Assembly (NCBI RefSeq): GCF_041060425.1
Contig: NZ_JAULBC010000003.1
Span: forward strand, 372,001-436,000
Origin: Danxiaibacter flavus
Lineage (GTDB): Bacteria > Bacteroidota > Bacteroidia > Chitinophagales > Chitinophagaceae
Direction: 5' to 3'
Length of the DNA: 64,000 bases
Each line of letters begins with the position of its first letter. Positions within the stretch are counted from its first letter, which is position 1. Below the pieces are notes generated by a model that saw only the letters and a list, made by a program, of their open reading frames with translations, was not told the DNA's origin and searched no databases. Position numbers and translations under genes: made by a program. Below, piece by piece: positions 9,340 through 17,461 of the stretch.

Positions 9340-11133
9340 ATGATCAACATACAAAAATATTCCTGTGGTCTTTTGCTTGCGGCATTCTTACTAAGTTTAG
9401 CGGCCTGTAAAAAAGACTTCCTGGATAACACCAATAAAGGAAAGCTCACAGATGAAACGCAATGGAGCACCGAAAGCAATGCGGATATTTTCCTGAATGA
9501 TATTTACGGCAGCCTGCCCAACTACTGGAACCAGCCGGAAAATCTCGACAATTTTACAGATGACAACGACGCCGGTTTCTATTATACATCTTACAACTGG
9601 AAACAAGGTATCGTACAACCTTCGTCCAGCGATTACACCGTATGGGGAGGAATAACCGGTTCAGGAGATTTGGTTAACTGGCCAACTACTTATACCAACA
9701 TTCGCAAATGCAACACCTTCCTCCAAAATGTAAAAGCCAATGCAGCCAATTTCTCGGCGGCATGGGTTCAAAAAAGAGTTGATGAAGCCAGGTTTCTTCG
9801 TGCATTCTATTACAGCGAATTGTTTAAACATCTCGGAGGACTTCCGATCATTACAGATGTCCCTGATAGAAGAACAATGGACAGTTCTGAAATTTATCAT
9901 TCAAGAAACACTTTTGAAGAAACGTTCAATTTTATTACCAATGAATTTGATACGATCGCAAAAAACGGCTATCTCGCAGTTAAGTACAATCACGGTGACG
10001 CAAATGCAGGCAGGCCAACAATTGCTGCAGCATTGGCAATAAAAGGATGGCTTGAGTTATACGCCGCAAGTCCGGCATATAACGCAGCAACACCAGCTGC
10101 AGGAAATGATCCTTATAAGATAGCAGGCTTCAACAATTTCAAAGCCGAAAGATGGAGTAAGGCTGCTGCTACATTTAAAGAACTGATAGATAAGTACGGA
10201 AATGGTAAACCATACGATCTGTTTACTGATCCGTCTGCTATTTGGTATGAAGCGAATGAATATCATTCTGAAGTACTATGGGACAGACAGGTGGTTGCCA
10301 ATATTATGGGTTCTTCTTTTGAACAATATGGCGGCCCTGTGTGGATACTCGGTGCATACTACACGTGGGGTAACTATTGCCCAACACAGGAGCTTGTTGA
10401 CCAGTTTGCCATGGCTAATGGCAAGCGTATTACAGATCCCTCTTCCGGCTACGATCCGCAACACCCATATGTAAACAGGGAACCGAGATTTTACGACTGG
10501 ATAGTGTATGACGGAGCCCCTTACAAGATGGATTGGATGGATAGGCAGGACACCATCTACACGCGCATTGACAAAGTGCGCCCCTCAAAAAACCAGATTG
10601 ATTTTGGTACCGATGATGTGGGAAACACCGGTTATTATTTCAAGAAGAAACTGAATCCGCTTGTGAGACCAGGCGGAGGTGCCGTTAGCGGAGCCAATTT
10701 TATTTATTATCGTTATGCTGAAGTATTGCTTGGCTATGCTGAAGCACAAAACGAAGCTGTGGGTCCTGATGCATCGGTGTATAATGCTGTTAATCTGATA
10801 AGAAAGCGCGGCGGCGTACCAGATTTACCAATGGGTTTGAATCAGACGCAAATGCGTGAAGCCATTCATCATGAAAGAAGAGTTGAATTATGTTTTGAAC
10901 AGAAGCGCTTTTATGACCTGATCCGTTGGAAAGAAATGGACAATGCGATGAACGTTGATAAGCATGGCATGAAAATTACCAACACTTCTCCGGATAACAA
11001 TAGTGGTGTATGGAAATACGAACCCGTGCCGTTGAATCACCCGCATGTGTTTACGCAGAAAATGTATTTAAATCCAATACCTCAGGCTGTTATTGATCAG
11101 AATTCCAGGATTGTTCAAAATCCGGGATACTAA
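9340..11133 (+). CDS. SusD/RagB family outer-membrane lipoprotein
   Basis: 597 residues. Lipoprotein signal peptide with LSLAAC|KKDFLD (Cys23 is the lipidated residue). N-terminal TPR-like helices include VDEARFLRAFYYSELFKHLGGLPIITDVPD, the hallmark of SusD (R-F-L-R-A-x-Y-Y). The C-terminal half has RYAEVLLGYAEAQNEA, NLIRKRGGVPDLP and ERRVELCFEQKRFYDLIRWKEM, all typical. It covers the SusC barrel and binds the ligand at the cell surface. Encoded 22 bp after SusC and followed by an intrinsic terminator, so it ends the sigma-FecR-SusC-SusD unit. Confidence 0.95.
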   Translation: MINIQKYSCGLLLAAFLLSLAACKKDFLDNTNKGKLTDETQWSTESNADIFLNDIYGSLPNYWNQPENLDNFTDDNDAGFYYTSYNWKQGIVQPSSSDYTVWGGITGSGDLVNWPTTYTNIRKCNTFLQNVKANAANFSAAWVQKRVDEARFLRAFYYSELFKHLGGLPIITDVPDRRTMDSSEIYHSRNTFEETFNFITNEFDTIAKNGYLAVKYNHGDANAGRPTIAAALAIKGWLELYAASPAYNAATPAAGNDPYKIAGFNNFKAERWSKAAATFKELIDKYGNGKPYDLFTDPSAIWYEANEYHSEVLWDRQVVANIMGSSFEQYGGPVWILGAYYTWGNYCPTQELVDQFAMANGKRITDPSSGYDPQHPYVNREPRFYDWIVYDGAPYKMDWMDRQDTIYTRIDKVRPSKNQIDFGTDDVGNTGYYFKKKLNPLVRPGGGAVSGANFIYYRYAEVLLGYAEAQNEAVGPDASVYNAVNLIRKRGGVPDLPMGLNQTQMREAIHHERRVELCFEQKRFYDLIRWKEMDNAMNVDKHGMKITNTSPDNNSGVWKYEPVPLNHPHVFTQKMYLNPIPQAVIDQNSRIVQNPGY

Positions 11134-11159
11134 CCGCCTCAGTGAAACAAATAAATGTA

Positions 11160-11187
11160 AAAGCCGCATCTTTCCGGATGCGGCTTT
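11160..11187 (+). terminator. intrinsic terminator after susD
   Basis: 11-bp stem AAAGCCGCATC / GATGCGGCTTT with a 6-base loop, followed by TCTATTTT. It closes the SusC/SusD operon before the AraC-type gene. Confidence 0.85.
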
Positions 11188-11276
11188 CTATTTTAAAAAG
11201 GATCGCGTTTTTCCTGAATCAGTAAAAAGTACCACAAACGAGCTAAAAACTGATACTACATTTCGCAAGGCCTTTT

Positions 11277-11284
11277 TACCTTTG
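11277..11284 (+). promoter_or_regulatory. Bacteroidota -7 box before AraC-type gene
   Basis: TACCTTTG is an exact TAnnTTTG -7 element 17 bases before the ATG at 11302. It implies a short leader and argues against the GTG at 11284 as the start codon. A -33 TTG is not clear. Confidence 0.5.
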
Positions 11285-11301
11285 TGAAGCTAATTACAGA
11301 G

Positions 11302-12198
11302 ATGAAAAACGCCATCCCGGTATATGATATTTGCAGATTGTCTGATGCGCCTTCGGGTCAGAAAAACCAGGAATTCCATGTTGAAAGATTTGGTAGTTAT
11401 GTGAGCCGCCATCCAAAAAGCCTGCATCTCTCCCACGGACATTCATTTTACCATATGGTTTTGTTTACTAAAGGAAGTGGTAAACATACAATCGACTTCA
11501 CACAGTTCACCGTCAAGCCGGGTCAGTTATACTGCATGATTCCGGGGCAGGTGCATAGCTGGAATTTTAGCGGAGATGTAGATGGTTATATCATCAATTT
11601 TTCCGACAACTTTTTCAGGTCATTACTATTGCGTCCCGATTACCTGGAACAATTTATCTTTTTTAGCGGCGTCAGCAATGATGGTGTTATTCAGCTAAAA
11701 AATTCCGTTTTGGAAAGAGTTGTTTCGCTTTTTGAAGAGTTGCTTTCTCAAAGTGAGCTTGTTAAGACCAATGGCAATACGGATATCTTAAGAGTAATTC
11801 TCTTGCATACATTCTTGCTGATAGATGAAACCACAGCGAAAGTGCATAGCAGTGCCGTTGCAGGTTCCAGGCAAATGCTGATGAAGAATTTCAGAAGATT
11901 GATAGAACAACATTATAAAACGATACGTCTGCCAAAAGAATATGCAGACCTGCTGTACATTACGCCCAACCATCTGAATGCATTGTGCCAGGAAATGGTT
12001 AATACTACAGCCGGAGAGTTAATCCGGGAGCGGGTTTTACTCGAAGCAAAGCGCCTGCTAATTAATGCAGATCTGAATATCTCAGAAATTGCTTACACGC
12101 TGAATTTTAAAGACAACTCTTATTTTTCGAGATTCTTTCGAAAGTATGAAAAAATCTCGCCGGAGGATTTCAGGGCAAGATTCGTAACAACAAAGTAG
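11302..12198 (+). CDS. AraC family transcriptional regulator
   Basis: 298 residues from ATG 11302. The N-terminal cupin-like sensor domain (about 25-160) has HGHSFYHMVLFTKGSGKHTIDF and PGQLYCMIPGQVHSWNF. The C-terminal AraC double helix-turn-helix (about 200-298) has YADLLYITPNHLNALCQ and ISEIAYTLNFKDNSYFSRFFRKYEKISPEDFR, the PROSITE-type AraC signature. A frame extension to a GTG at 11284 would fall inside the predicted -7 box. Downstream by 36 bp is a DUF983 gene on the same strand. The target genes are unknown; the adjacent SusC/SusD locus is one candidate, though it already has its own sigma/FecR pair. Confidence 0.9.
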   Translation: MKNAIPVYDICRLSDAPSGQKNQEFHVERFGSYVSRHPKSLHLSHGHSFYHMVLFTKGSGKHTIDFTQFTVKPGQLYCMIPGQVHSWNFSGDVDGYIINFSDNFFRSLLLRPDYLEQFIFFSGVSNDGVIQLKNSVLERVVSLFEELLSQSELVKTNGNTDILRVILLHTFLLIDETTAKVHSSAVAGSRQMLMKNFRRLIEQHYKTIRLPKEYADLLYITPNHLNALCQEMVNTTAGELIRERVLLEAKRLLINADLNISEIAYTLNFKDNSYFSRFFRKYEKISPEDFRARFVTTK

Positions 12199-12233
12199 AA
12201 GAAGTACAATATAACAACATTAAATAGTTTAGT

Positions 12234-12692
12234 ATGGCAAACCATAAAGAACATGTTCACACATCTCCGTTGCAATTATTTAAGTGTAAATGTCCACGTT
12301 GCCGGCAGGGCAATATGTTCCAGGAGAAAAACCCTTATAAGCTGCGCAGTTTTATGAAGATGAATGATCAGTGCCCGGTATGCGGACAATACTTTGATCT
12401 GGAAGTAGGGTTTTATTACGGTTCCAGCTATGTAAGCTATGCTTTGACGGTAGCATTCAGTGGTTTTACATTTGCCGCATGGTGGTTCACAATAGGATTT
12501 TCACTTACCGATTCACGCATATTCTACTGGATGGCTGTTAATGCAGTTTTATTGATCCTGCTTCAACCAGTTTTTATGCGTGTAGCCAGAACACTCTGGC
12601 TGGCCTTTTTCATTCGATATGATAAGAACTGGTCCGATCATGCAATTAACAAACCCGAGCGGCAGAATGAAGCATGGAAGAATGCTTGGTAA
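12234..12692 (+). CDS. DUF983 family membrane protein
   Basis: 152 residues. Two zinc-ribbon-like pairs, CKCPRCRQGNMF and CPVCGQYFDLEVGFYYGSSYVSY, are diagnostic of DUF983, followed by two transmembrane helices (about 62-86 and 93-115). Function is unknown. It may share a transcript with the AraC-type regulator. The last 67 bases of the gene have been copied again 151 bp downstream, next to an octamer repeat array. Confidence 0.9.
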   Translation: MANHKEHVHTSPLQLFKCKCPRCRQGNMFQEKNPYKLRSFMKMNDQCPVCGQYFDLEVGFYYGSSYVSYALTVAFSGFTFAAWWFTIGFSLTDSRIFYWMAVNAVLLILLQPVFMRVARTLWLAFFIRYDKNWSDHAINKPERQNEAWKNAW

Positions 12693-12694
12693 AT

Positions 12695-13137
12695 GTGCGA
12701 ATTAGTAAATGTGCAAATATGCAAATGTGATGCGGCTACTATTCGGACATTTACCCATTTGCAAACTTGCAAATAAGAACTGGTCCGATCATGCAATTAA
12801 CAAACCCGAGCGGCAGAATGAAGCATGGAAGAATGCGTGGTAAATGTGCAAATGTGCGAATGTGCAAATGGGTAGATGTGCGAATGACTTGCATACTTTG
12901 TGCAACGTTTATTCTCCTGTATTTCTCCGTGTAATAATAACTGCCATTAAGCAGTGTCAACAATTAGTGCACGACAGCACACATCTCCCAAAATTGAAGA
13001 TGCATGCTTAAAATAAACGACAATATAAAATTGAGCCAGACAGCTAATTCGCACATTCGCACATCTTCTCATTTACACATTTGCACATTCACTCATTTGC
13101 ACATTCACACATTTACCCATTTGCACATTCGCACATT
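12695..13137. repeat. octamer (TGCACATT) arrays in both orientations
   Basis: Positions 13050-13137 are eleven consecutive 8-bp units of the TGCACATT/CGCACATT/CACACATT type. The complementary word (AATGTGCA/AATGTGCG) occurs at 12695-12729 and 12842-12887, and the forward word again at 12745-12772, so inverted pairs can fold. The array runs into the stop codon of the VOC gene (TGA complement at 13137-13139). Not CRISPR: there are no spacers. Confidence 0.85.
12773..12843 (+). pseudogene. duplicated 3' end of the DUF983 gene
   Basis: Bases 12773-12849 repeat 12622-12698 at a constant offset of 151 bp with a single difference, GCT to GCG, in the penultimate Ala codon. The copy includes the stop codon and the first repeat word after it. 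It has no start and is a non-functional remnant of a tandem duplication. Confidence 0.85.
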
Positions 13138-13514
13138 CACTCCGGTTCCTGGTACAGCCCCAATATATTTCCCGCGGGATCTTTGAACCTGGCAGTAATT
13201 TCCGGCGCATCTGCACCTACTTCCTGAACTATAGATCCATTGTTTTCTTTTATCTTACCAATTGATTCATGAATATCATCAACCATAATGTAGATTAAAA
13301 TACCGGGCCCTTCTATGGGTTTTCTGCCGGTAACCCATGCGCCGCTAACTTCACCAACCCCGTCATCAAAAGCAGTAGCTCCATCCCCTCTTTTTCTTAT
13401 GTTCCAACCGAATACGTTTTTGTAGAAATCAGCGGATTCTTCAACACTAGAAGCAGGGATCTCCAGGTAGCAAACTTTTCCGTTGCCCGTAGTTGGGCGT
13501 GTTTGATTTGCCAT
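13137..13514 (-). CDS. VOC family (glyoxalase-like) protein
   Basis: 125 residues from ATG 13514 (MANQTRPTTGNGKVCYLEIP); an in-frame extension to 13553 is possible but unlikely. One vicinal-oxygen-chelate domain: KVCYLEIPASSVEESADFYK starts the first beta-alpha-beta unit, and FGWNIRKRGDG and ARFKDPAGNILGLYQEPE are typical of glyoxalase/bleomycin-resistance relatives that resemble stress or antibiotic-binding VOC proteins. The catalytic metal ligands cannot be assigned with certainty. It stands alone, with its stop codon immediately abutting the octamer repeat array. Confidence 0.85.
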   Translation of the reverse strand: MANQTRPTTGNGKVCYLEIPASSVEESADFYKNVFGWNIRKRGDGATAFDDGVGEVSGAWVTGRKPIEGPGILIYIMVDDIHESIGKIKENNGSIVQEVGADAPEITARFKDPAGNILGLYQEPE

Positions 13515-13741
13515 AGTAAACAAATTTTGTTCTGAAATAATCGGGCTGTCCAAACCAATTATGCATTACGACAAGCCATGTCCATTAATATATGAATTAT
13601 CTTCAACATTATATACCCTCAGTTTCATATTCCCGCTATTTTGATCAGTCTTGTTCCTGATGTTTGTCATTCTTTTAGGTAGTATTTGATAATAACTTAG
13701 CGCTGTTCCATCCAATATTTCTTCATCTAAAGATTTGCACC

Positions 13742-14578
13742 ATGAAAAAATTTATTTCAGTTTTTGATGGATTAAGAATGTCGCAAAGTACATTGGATTA
13801 TACGATACAACTGGCCAAATCAACCGGAGCACATGTAACAGGTGTATTTCTCGACGATCTTCTGTATCGGAGTTATAGTGTATATGACGTGTTAACCACA
13901 TCTTCACAACCTGAGATTACCATTAAAAAAATGGATGAAAAAGATAAGGAGAAAAGAGACAATGCCGTAAAGCAGTTTAAATGGGCTTGCGCAAGTGCAG
14001 GGATTCTTTTTTCTGTTCACAGGGATGTATGTATTGCAGTACAGGAATTGAAGCATGAAACCATGTTTGCAGATCTTGTCATCATAAACAAATCAGAGAG
14101 TTTCAGTTTCTATGAAGAAAAATATCCCACCCGTTTTATCAAAGATGTTTTGACTGGCGTACAATGTCCGGTGCTCATTTTGCCAACCGAGTTCAAACAG
14201 ATAGACAATATTGTTTTGCTGTATGATGGAGCACCGTCTTCTGTGTACGCAACAAAAATGTTCAGCTATTTACTGGGCAATCTGGAGACCTTACCTATTG
14301 AAGTATTTTCGGTTAAAGAAACAAAAAACAATACGCTTCTTTCAAGTGACACGCTGATGCGTGAGTTTATGCACAGACATTTTTCTACGGTAACATATAC
14401 ACTTGTAACCGGCCAGGCTGAAGAAGAGATTGCAAACCACCTGTGTCAAAAGAAAAATACACTTGTGGTGTTGGGAGCTTATAACCGTGGCGAAGTATCC
14501 AGATGGTTTAAACCCAGTATGGCCGACATTCTCATGGATAAAATTGAATCCCCGTTATTCATTGCGCATAATAAGTAA
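13742..14578 (+). CDS. universal stress protein, tandem UspA domains
   Basis: 278 residues with two Usp folds: 1-150 (FISVFDGLRMSQSTLDYTIQLAKSTGAHVTGVFLDD ... VQCPVLILPTEF) and about 155-278 (IDNIVLLYDGAPSSVYATKMFSYLL ... TLVVLGAYNRGEVSRWFKPSMADILMDKIESPLFIAHNK). The C-terminal G-x-x-x-x-G...S-x-x-x pattern is only a partial match to the ATP-binding G-2X-G-9X-G(S/T) motif. Cytoplasmic stress-associated protein. It is single in its transcript and ends at an intrinsic terminator; the neighbours (DUF892, Fpg/Nei) fit a general stress neighbourhood. Confidence 0.9.
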   Translation: MKKFISVFDGLRMSQSTLDYTIQLAKSTGAHVTGVFLDDLLYRSYSVYDVLTTSSQPEITIKKMDEKDKEKRDNAVKQFKWACASAGILFSVHRDVCIAVQELKHETMFADLVIINKSESFSFYEEKYPTRFIKDVLTGVQCPVLILPTEFKQIDNIVLLYDGAPSSVYATKMFSYLLGNLETLPIEVFSVKETKNNTLLSSDTLMREFMHRHFSTVTYTLVTGQAEEEIANHLCQKKNTLVVLGAYNRGEVSRWFKPSMADILMDKIESPLFIAHNK

Positions 14579-14607
14579 ATAAGTAGTAATAGGCCCTAAT
14601 GAAACAA

Positions 14608-14640
14608 AAAGCCGGTGATCTGTGTGATTATCCGGCTTTA
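14608..14640 (+). terminator. intrinsic terminator after uspA-like gene
   Basis: AAAGCCGG at 14608-14615 pairs with CCGGCTTT near 14632-14639, with an inner GATC/GATT pairing, followed by ACTTTTTTTT. It lies between convergent genes and may serve the plus-strand Usp gene. Confidence 0.75.
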
Positions 14641-14671
14641 CTTTTTTTTGCAGATAAGCTATTTGATAAAA

Positions 14672-14905
14672 CTATTCATACCACTCCTTAAGATAGGAAC
14701 CGATAGCCTCAACTAGTTGCAAATCTTCCATTTCCTCACTTTTCCAGCCCTTATCCGTGCATTCAATTGTTCCATCAAACAAATCATCTATGGCTACGGA
14801 GAATCGTTTGGGAACGCCGTCTGTTTTATTAGGTTCCAATGGTACAGCTTTTCCAATTAGCTCCATGTTGCGAAAATTCAATTTAATAGGAATTTGCTTT
14901 TCCAT
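14672..14905 (-). CDS. small protein sharing a domain with the 15782 gene (hypothetical)
   Basis: 77 residues from the ATG at 14905 (MEKQIPIKLNF), which has AGAGATA just upstream; a longer frame to 14932 exists. The whole protein aligns with the last 75 residues of the protein at 15782-16486: IPIKLNF / VPIQLDF, CTDKGWKSEEM / STKDGWRMTGM, and the shared end EAIGSYLKEWYE / SAIGEQINKWYE. This defines a small unnamed beta-rich domain ending in K/E-W-Y-E. It follows the DUF892 gene by 27 bp in a likely operon. No function can be assigned. Confidence 0.75.
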   Translation of the reverse strand: MEKQIPIKLNFRNMELIGKAVPLEPNKTDGVPKRFSVAIDDLFDGTIECTDKGWKSEEMEDLQLVEAIGSYLKEWYE

Positions 14906-14932
14906 TATCTCTGTATTTATGATCAACCACAA

Positions 14933-15469
14933 TTAGTCTTCTGCCGGTTCTTTGCTGGCTTCGAAGTATATTTCCCTTCTTGCCATATTTACCAGCATAT
15001 CATCCGCACGCTTTTCTTCTTCCAGATTTTCTTCCAGTAAACCGGCAATCTCTTCAAAATTTAATGTTCTGGCCATTTCAATAAGCGAACTGTAAGATGC
15101 TATTTCATAGTGCTCAATTTTTTGGAGCCCAGCGATAATACCAGCATCCCGCTGAGCCGAACACTCTTCCGTTTCGTCAACTATTTCATCAGCCTGGCTC
15201 AGTATTCCTGCTATGGCTTTGCATTTGCCATCACCCGCTTCCTGCTTCAACAAGGAAAATATGTTCCTGAGCCTGTAAACATGTCCGGTGGTTTGCTGAA
15301 GCACCTGGGCGAGTTCCATCTTCAATTCGCCTGAATCAACAAGCTCCATCAGGTCGGGCATTGCCTTAACCTGTTTCTTTTCCGCCGTGTACATTTCCCG
15401 CAATAAAAAATAAAATAACTGCAGAAGTTTTGAATCATTTTTGATCTCTTCAACTGTTCTTATTTCCAT
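14933..15469 (-). CDS. DUF892 (YciE/YciF-like) ferritin-like protein
   Basis: 178 residues predicted as a four-helix bundle. LLQLFYFLLREMYTAEKKQVKAMPDLMELV, ECSAQRDAGIIAGLQKIEHYEIASYSSLIEMARTL and ENLEEEKRADDMLVNMA match the DUF892/YciF family, whose members have a ferritin-like di-iron-type fold and respond to osmotic or general stress. Glu and His residues in the EHYE helix could bind metal. It is the first gene of a probable minus-strand pair with the 77-residue protein. Start ATG at 15469. Confidence 0.85.
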   Translation of the reverse strand: MEIRTVEEIKNDSKLLQLFYFLLREMYTAEKKQVKAMPDLMELVDSGELKMELAQVLQQTTGHVYRLRNIFSLLKQEAGDGKCKAIAGILSQADEIVDETEECSAQRDAGIIAGLQKIEHYEIASYSSLIEMARTLNFEEIAGLLEENLEEEKRADDMLVNMARREIYFEASKEPAED

Positions 15470-15781
15470 AATCTCAACTTTAAGGATGAATTAGTCATGC
15501 AATAATTTGTCGCAACTTATATGCCATTGAAGCCTTGTAACAATCAGGACAAAACCTTGCATAACACCTTAAAATCCGTACAACAACCGGCTTCTCAATT
15601 TCACAAAATTGAGCCTGCGTAGAATTTTCGCCACTATTTGAGGTTTATTTATCTATAACGATGCCGGATCTATGTTCAGGCGAGAGAATCTGCTTCTTTT
15701 GAACGCCTTCAACTGATATGCGATACTGGCAGAATCTTTGAACCTGTTATAGCGGCACAATAGATTTAACATATTACATGC
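15470..15781. other. 312-bp divergent intergenic region
   Basis: Lies between the divergent DUF892 gene (minus) and the 15782 gene (plus), so promoters for both are expected here. No convincing TAnnTTTG box, hairpin or repeat was recognised, and no small ORF with support was found. Confidence 0.5.
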
Positions 15782-16486
15782 ATGTTTATGACCACACAGA
15801 CAAAACCCATCAAAAAATCAGTGAAGCGTAATGATGCAGCAAAAGACATTGCAGCTTCTTATAATGCTTTCAAAGATTACAAGGGTCAGTTTTACACAGG
15901 AATGAAAGTTGGGAGAAGCCACAAATGGAATTACGATAAAGGCATCTGGAAGGAGACAAAAGTAACACCCGAGAGATGGGAACTGGTATACGATGTGATC
16001 AAGCGCCGCGCAGGACATGCACCTGAAGGCTCCGGCGTTCCGGTTGGCACTGCATATCACTGGTTTATACTTTCTCATCAATATGTTGAAAAACTGAACG
16101 CAGATGATTACACTACATCAATGATTGGACTTAAATTCAAGCTTGCGCATAAACGCGCGGTCACCAATAAATGGAGTACATCCGATGCAACTCAGCGAAA
16201 ACATCTTATCCAAATACTGAAAGATTTTATTGATGAGCTTGAAAGAGAACCAGAAAAAACCGTTCCCATCCAACTTGATTTTGAATATAAAGGCAAAAGA
16301 TACGGAGGTGTAGCTGTGCCGGTTATGTCGAGCTGTAACGAAGGAACCTGTTTACAACTGGATATACGGCTAAACAACAAACACCTTGGCGTAATAAGAT
16401 CCACCAAAGATGGCTGGCGCATGACAGGCATGAAGCAGGGCCTGATAAGCGCTATCGGTGAACAAATTAATAAATGGTACGAGTAA
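15782..16486 (+). CDS. uncharacterised basic protein with K/E-WYE C-terminal domain
   Basis: 234 residues; an ATG at 15788 two codons in is equally possible. No known family recognised. The N-terminal 25 residues are Lys-rich. A central part (about 25-155) contains YKGQFYTGMKVGRSHKWNYDKG, WELVYDVIKRRAGHAPEGSGVPVGTAYHW and a basic helix KFKLAHKRAVTNKWSTSDATQRKHLIQILKDFIDELE split by a Ser/Thr stretch. The C-terminal 75 residues are homologous to the 77-residue protein at 14672-14905. The stop is 10 bp before the Fpg/Nei start, so the pair is likely co-transcribed and may act with DNA repair; the basic character fits nucleic-acid binding, but that is inference. Confidence 0.8.
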   Translation: MFMTTQTKPIKKSVKRNDAAKDIAASYNAFKDYKGQFYTGMKVGRSHKWNYDKGIWKETKVTPERWELVYDVIKRRAGHAPEGSGVPVGTAYHWFILSHQYVEKLNADDYTTSMIGLKFKLAHKRAVTNKWSTSDATQRKHLIQILKDFIDELEREPEKTVPIQLDFEYKGKRYGGVAVPVMSSCNEGTCLQLDIRLNNKHLGVIRSTKDGWRMTGMKQGLISAIGEQINKWYE

Positions 16487-16496
16487 ATATTTTATT

Positions 16497-17273
16497 ATGC
16501 CTGAACTACCCGATCTTGAAGTATTTAGCCGGAACCTGACCAAACATTTGAAAGGCAAGCGTATAGCTAAAGTTGTGTGCAACAGTAAAAAGCTAAACGT
16601 TTCGCCGGCCAGGCTGAATAAAGACCTGCAGGATAATACGGTCAAAAACTTTACACGCGAGGGAAAAGAACTGTACCTCAATACGAGAGAAGGAAATATA
16701 CTTGCCTTACATTTAATGCTTCACGGACAATTAGCCTTATCCGATAATGATGAAAAACCCAGGCATGTGATTCTTCAACTTGTTTTTAGCGATGGTAGCA
16801 GTCTTTCGCTTACAGATTATCAGGGTGCGGCGAAACCAACATTAAACCCGGACGAAAAAGAGGCTCCCGACGCTCTTGATAAGAAAGCGAATGCAGCTTA
16901 CTTTTCAAAAGAATTTACCGGCAAAAGAACAAGCGTGAAGAATATGCTGATGGATCAGTCGTTTATCAGAGGTATTGGAAATGCATATGCAGATGAAATT
17001 TTATGGAAGTCAGGTATCTCACCTTTTTCAATAGCGGGAAAAATTCCGCCCGATAAAATAAAAGCGCTTGTTAAAGCCATTAAATCTGTGGTAAAGCAAG
17101 CCGAGAAACAGATTCTGAAGGCAGATCCCGATATTATAAGTGGAGAAATAAGAGATTTTCTTTCAGTGCATAACGCAAAAAAATCCAACACTCCGACCGG
17201 CACCCCCATTAAGAAAAAAGCTACCGGCGGGCGAAAAACATACTATACAGATGAACAAAAACTATACGCCTAA
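16497..17273 (+). CDS. Fpg/Nei family DNA glycosylase with zincless finger
   Basis: 258 residues from ATG 16497, chosen because processed Pro2-Glu3 (MPELPDLEV) is the catalytic N-terminus of the family. Base-excision repair of oxidised bases with AP-lyase activity. Visible: GKELYLNTREGNILALHLMLHGQL, the H2TH region (VKNMLMDQSFIRGIGNAYADEILWKSGISPFS), and a C-terminal beta-hairpin with GTPIKKKATGGRKTYYTDEQK. In classical Fpg/Nei this hairpin is a zinc finger with four Cys; here those positions carry Thr/Asn/Asp-type residues while the DNA-contacting GGR is kept, so it is a zincless finger as in NEIL1. Preceded by the 15782 gene in a likely operon. Its stop overlaps the stop of the next minus-strand gene in CTAA. 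Confidence 0.9.
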   Translation: MPELPDLEVFSRNLTKHLKGKRIAKVVCNSKKLNVSPARLNKDLQDNTVKNFTREGKELYLNTREGNILALHLMLHGQLALSDNDEKPRHVILQLVFSDGSSLSLTDYQGAAKPTLNPDEKEAPDALDKKANAAYFSKEFTGKRTSVKNMLMDQSFIRGIGNAYADEILWKSGISPFSIAGKIPPDKIKALVKAIKSVVKQAEKQILKADPDIISGEIRDFLSVHNAKKSNTPTGTPIKKKATGGRKTYYTDEQKLYA

Positions 17274-17461
17274 TCGTCCTGGTTATCTTTCTTTTGATTT
17301 GGCTCAGGTTCAATAAACTCGGGCTGATCCTTAAATTGTTTATCACTAAGACTTGGTTCAGGGTAATTGTATTTTTCATGGGCCTTCCGATCATGCCTGA
17401 TGGATTTATCTTCGGAACCTTTTTTAACCTCTTCAGGATGTTTTTTATCTGTGTTTTTCAT
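17270..17461 (-). CDS. small hydrophilic protein (hypothetical)
   Basis: 63 residues, extremely polar: mainly Lys, Glu, Asp, Gln and Pro (KKHPEEVKKGSEDKSIRHDRK, PEFIEPEPNQKKDNQDD), no Cys, no hydrophobic segment; probably disordered. It overlaps the end of the Fpg/Nei gene tail-to-tail by the stop codons. The ATG at 17461 is preceded by a purine-rich region. Such small, highly charged proteins accompany stress genes in this group, but no function can be claimed. Confidence 0.55.
   Translation of the reverse strand: MKNTDKKHPEEVKKGSEDKSIRHDRKAHEKYNYPEPSLSDKQFKDQPEFIEPEPNQKKDNQDD

Noticed and set aside
13004..13186. Open frame of about 60 codons rich in HIRTFTH
   Set aside because: It is just the octamer array read in frame; composition is that of the repeat and it overlaps the VOC gene end.
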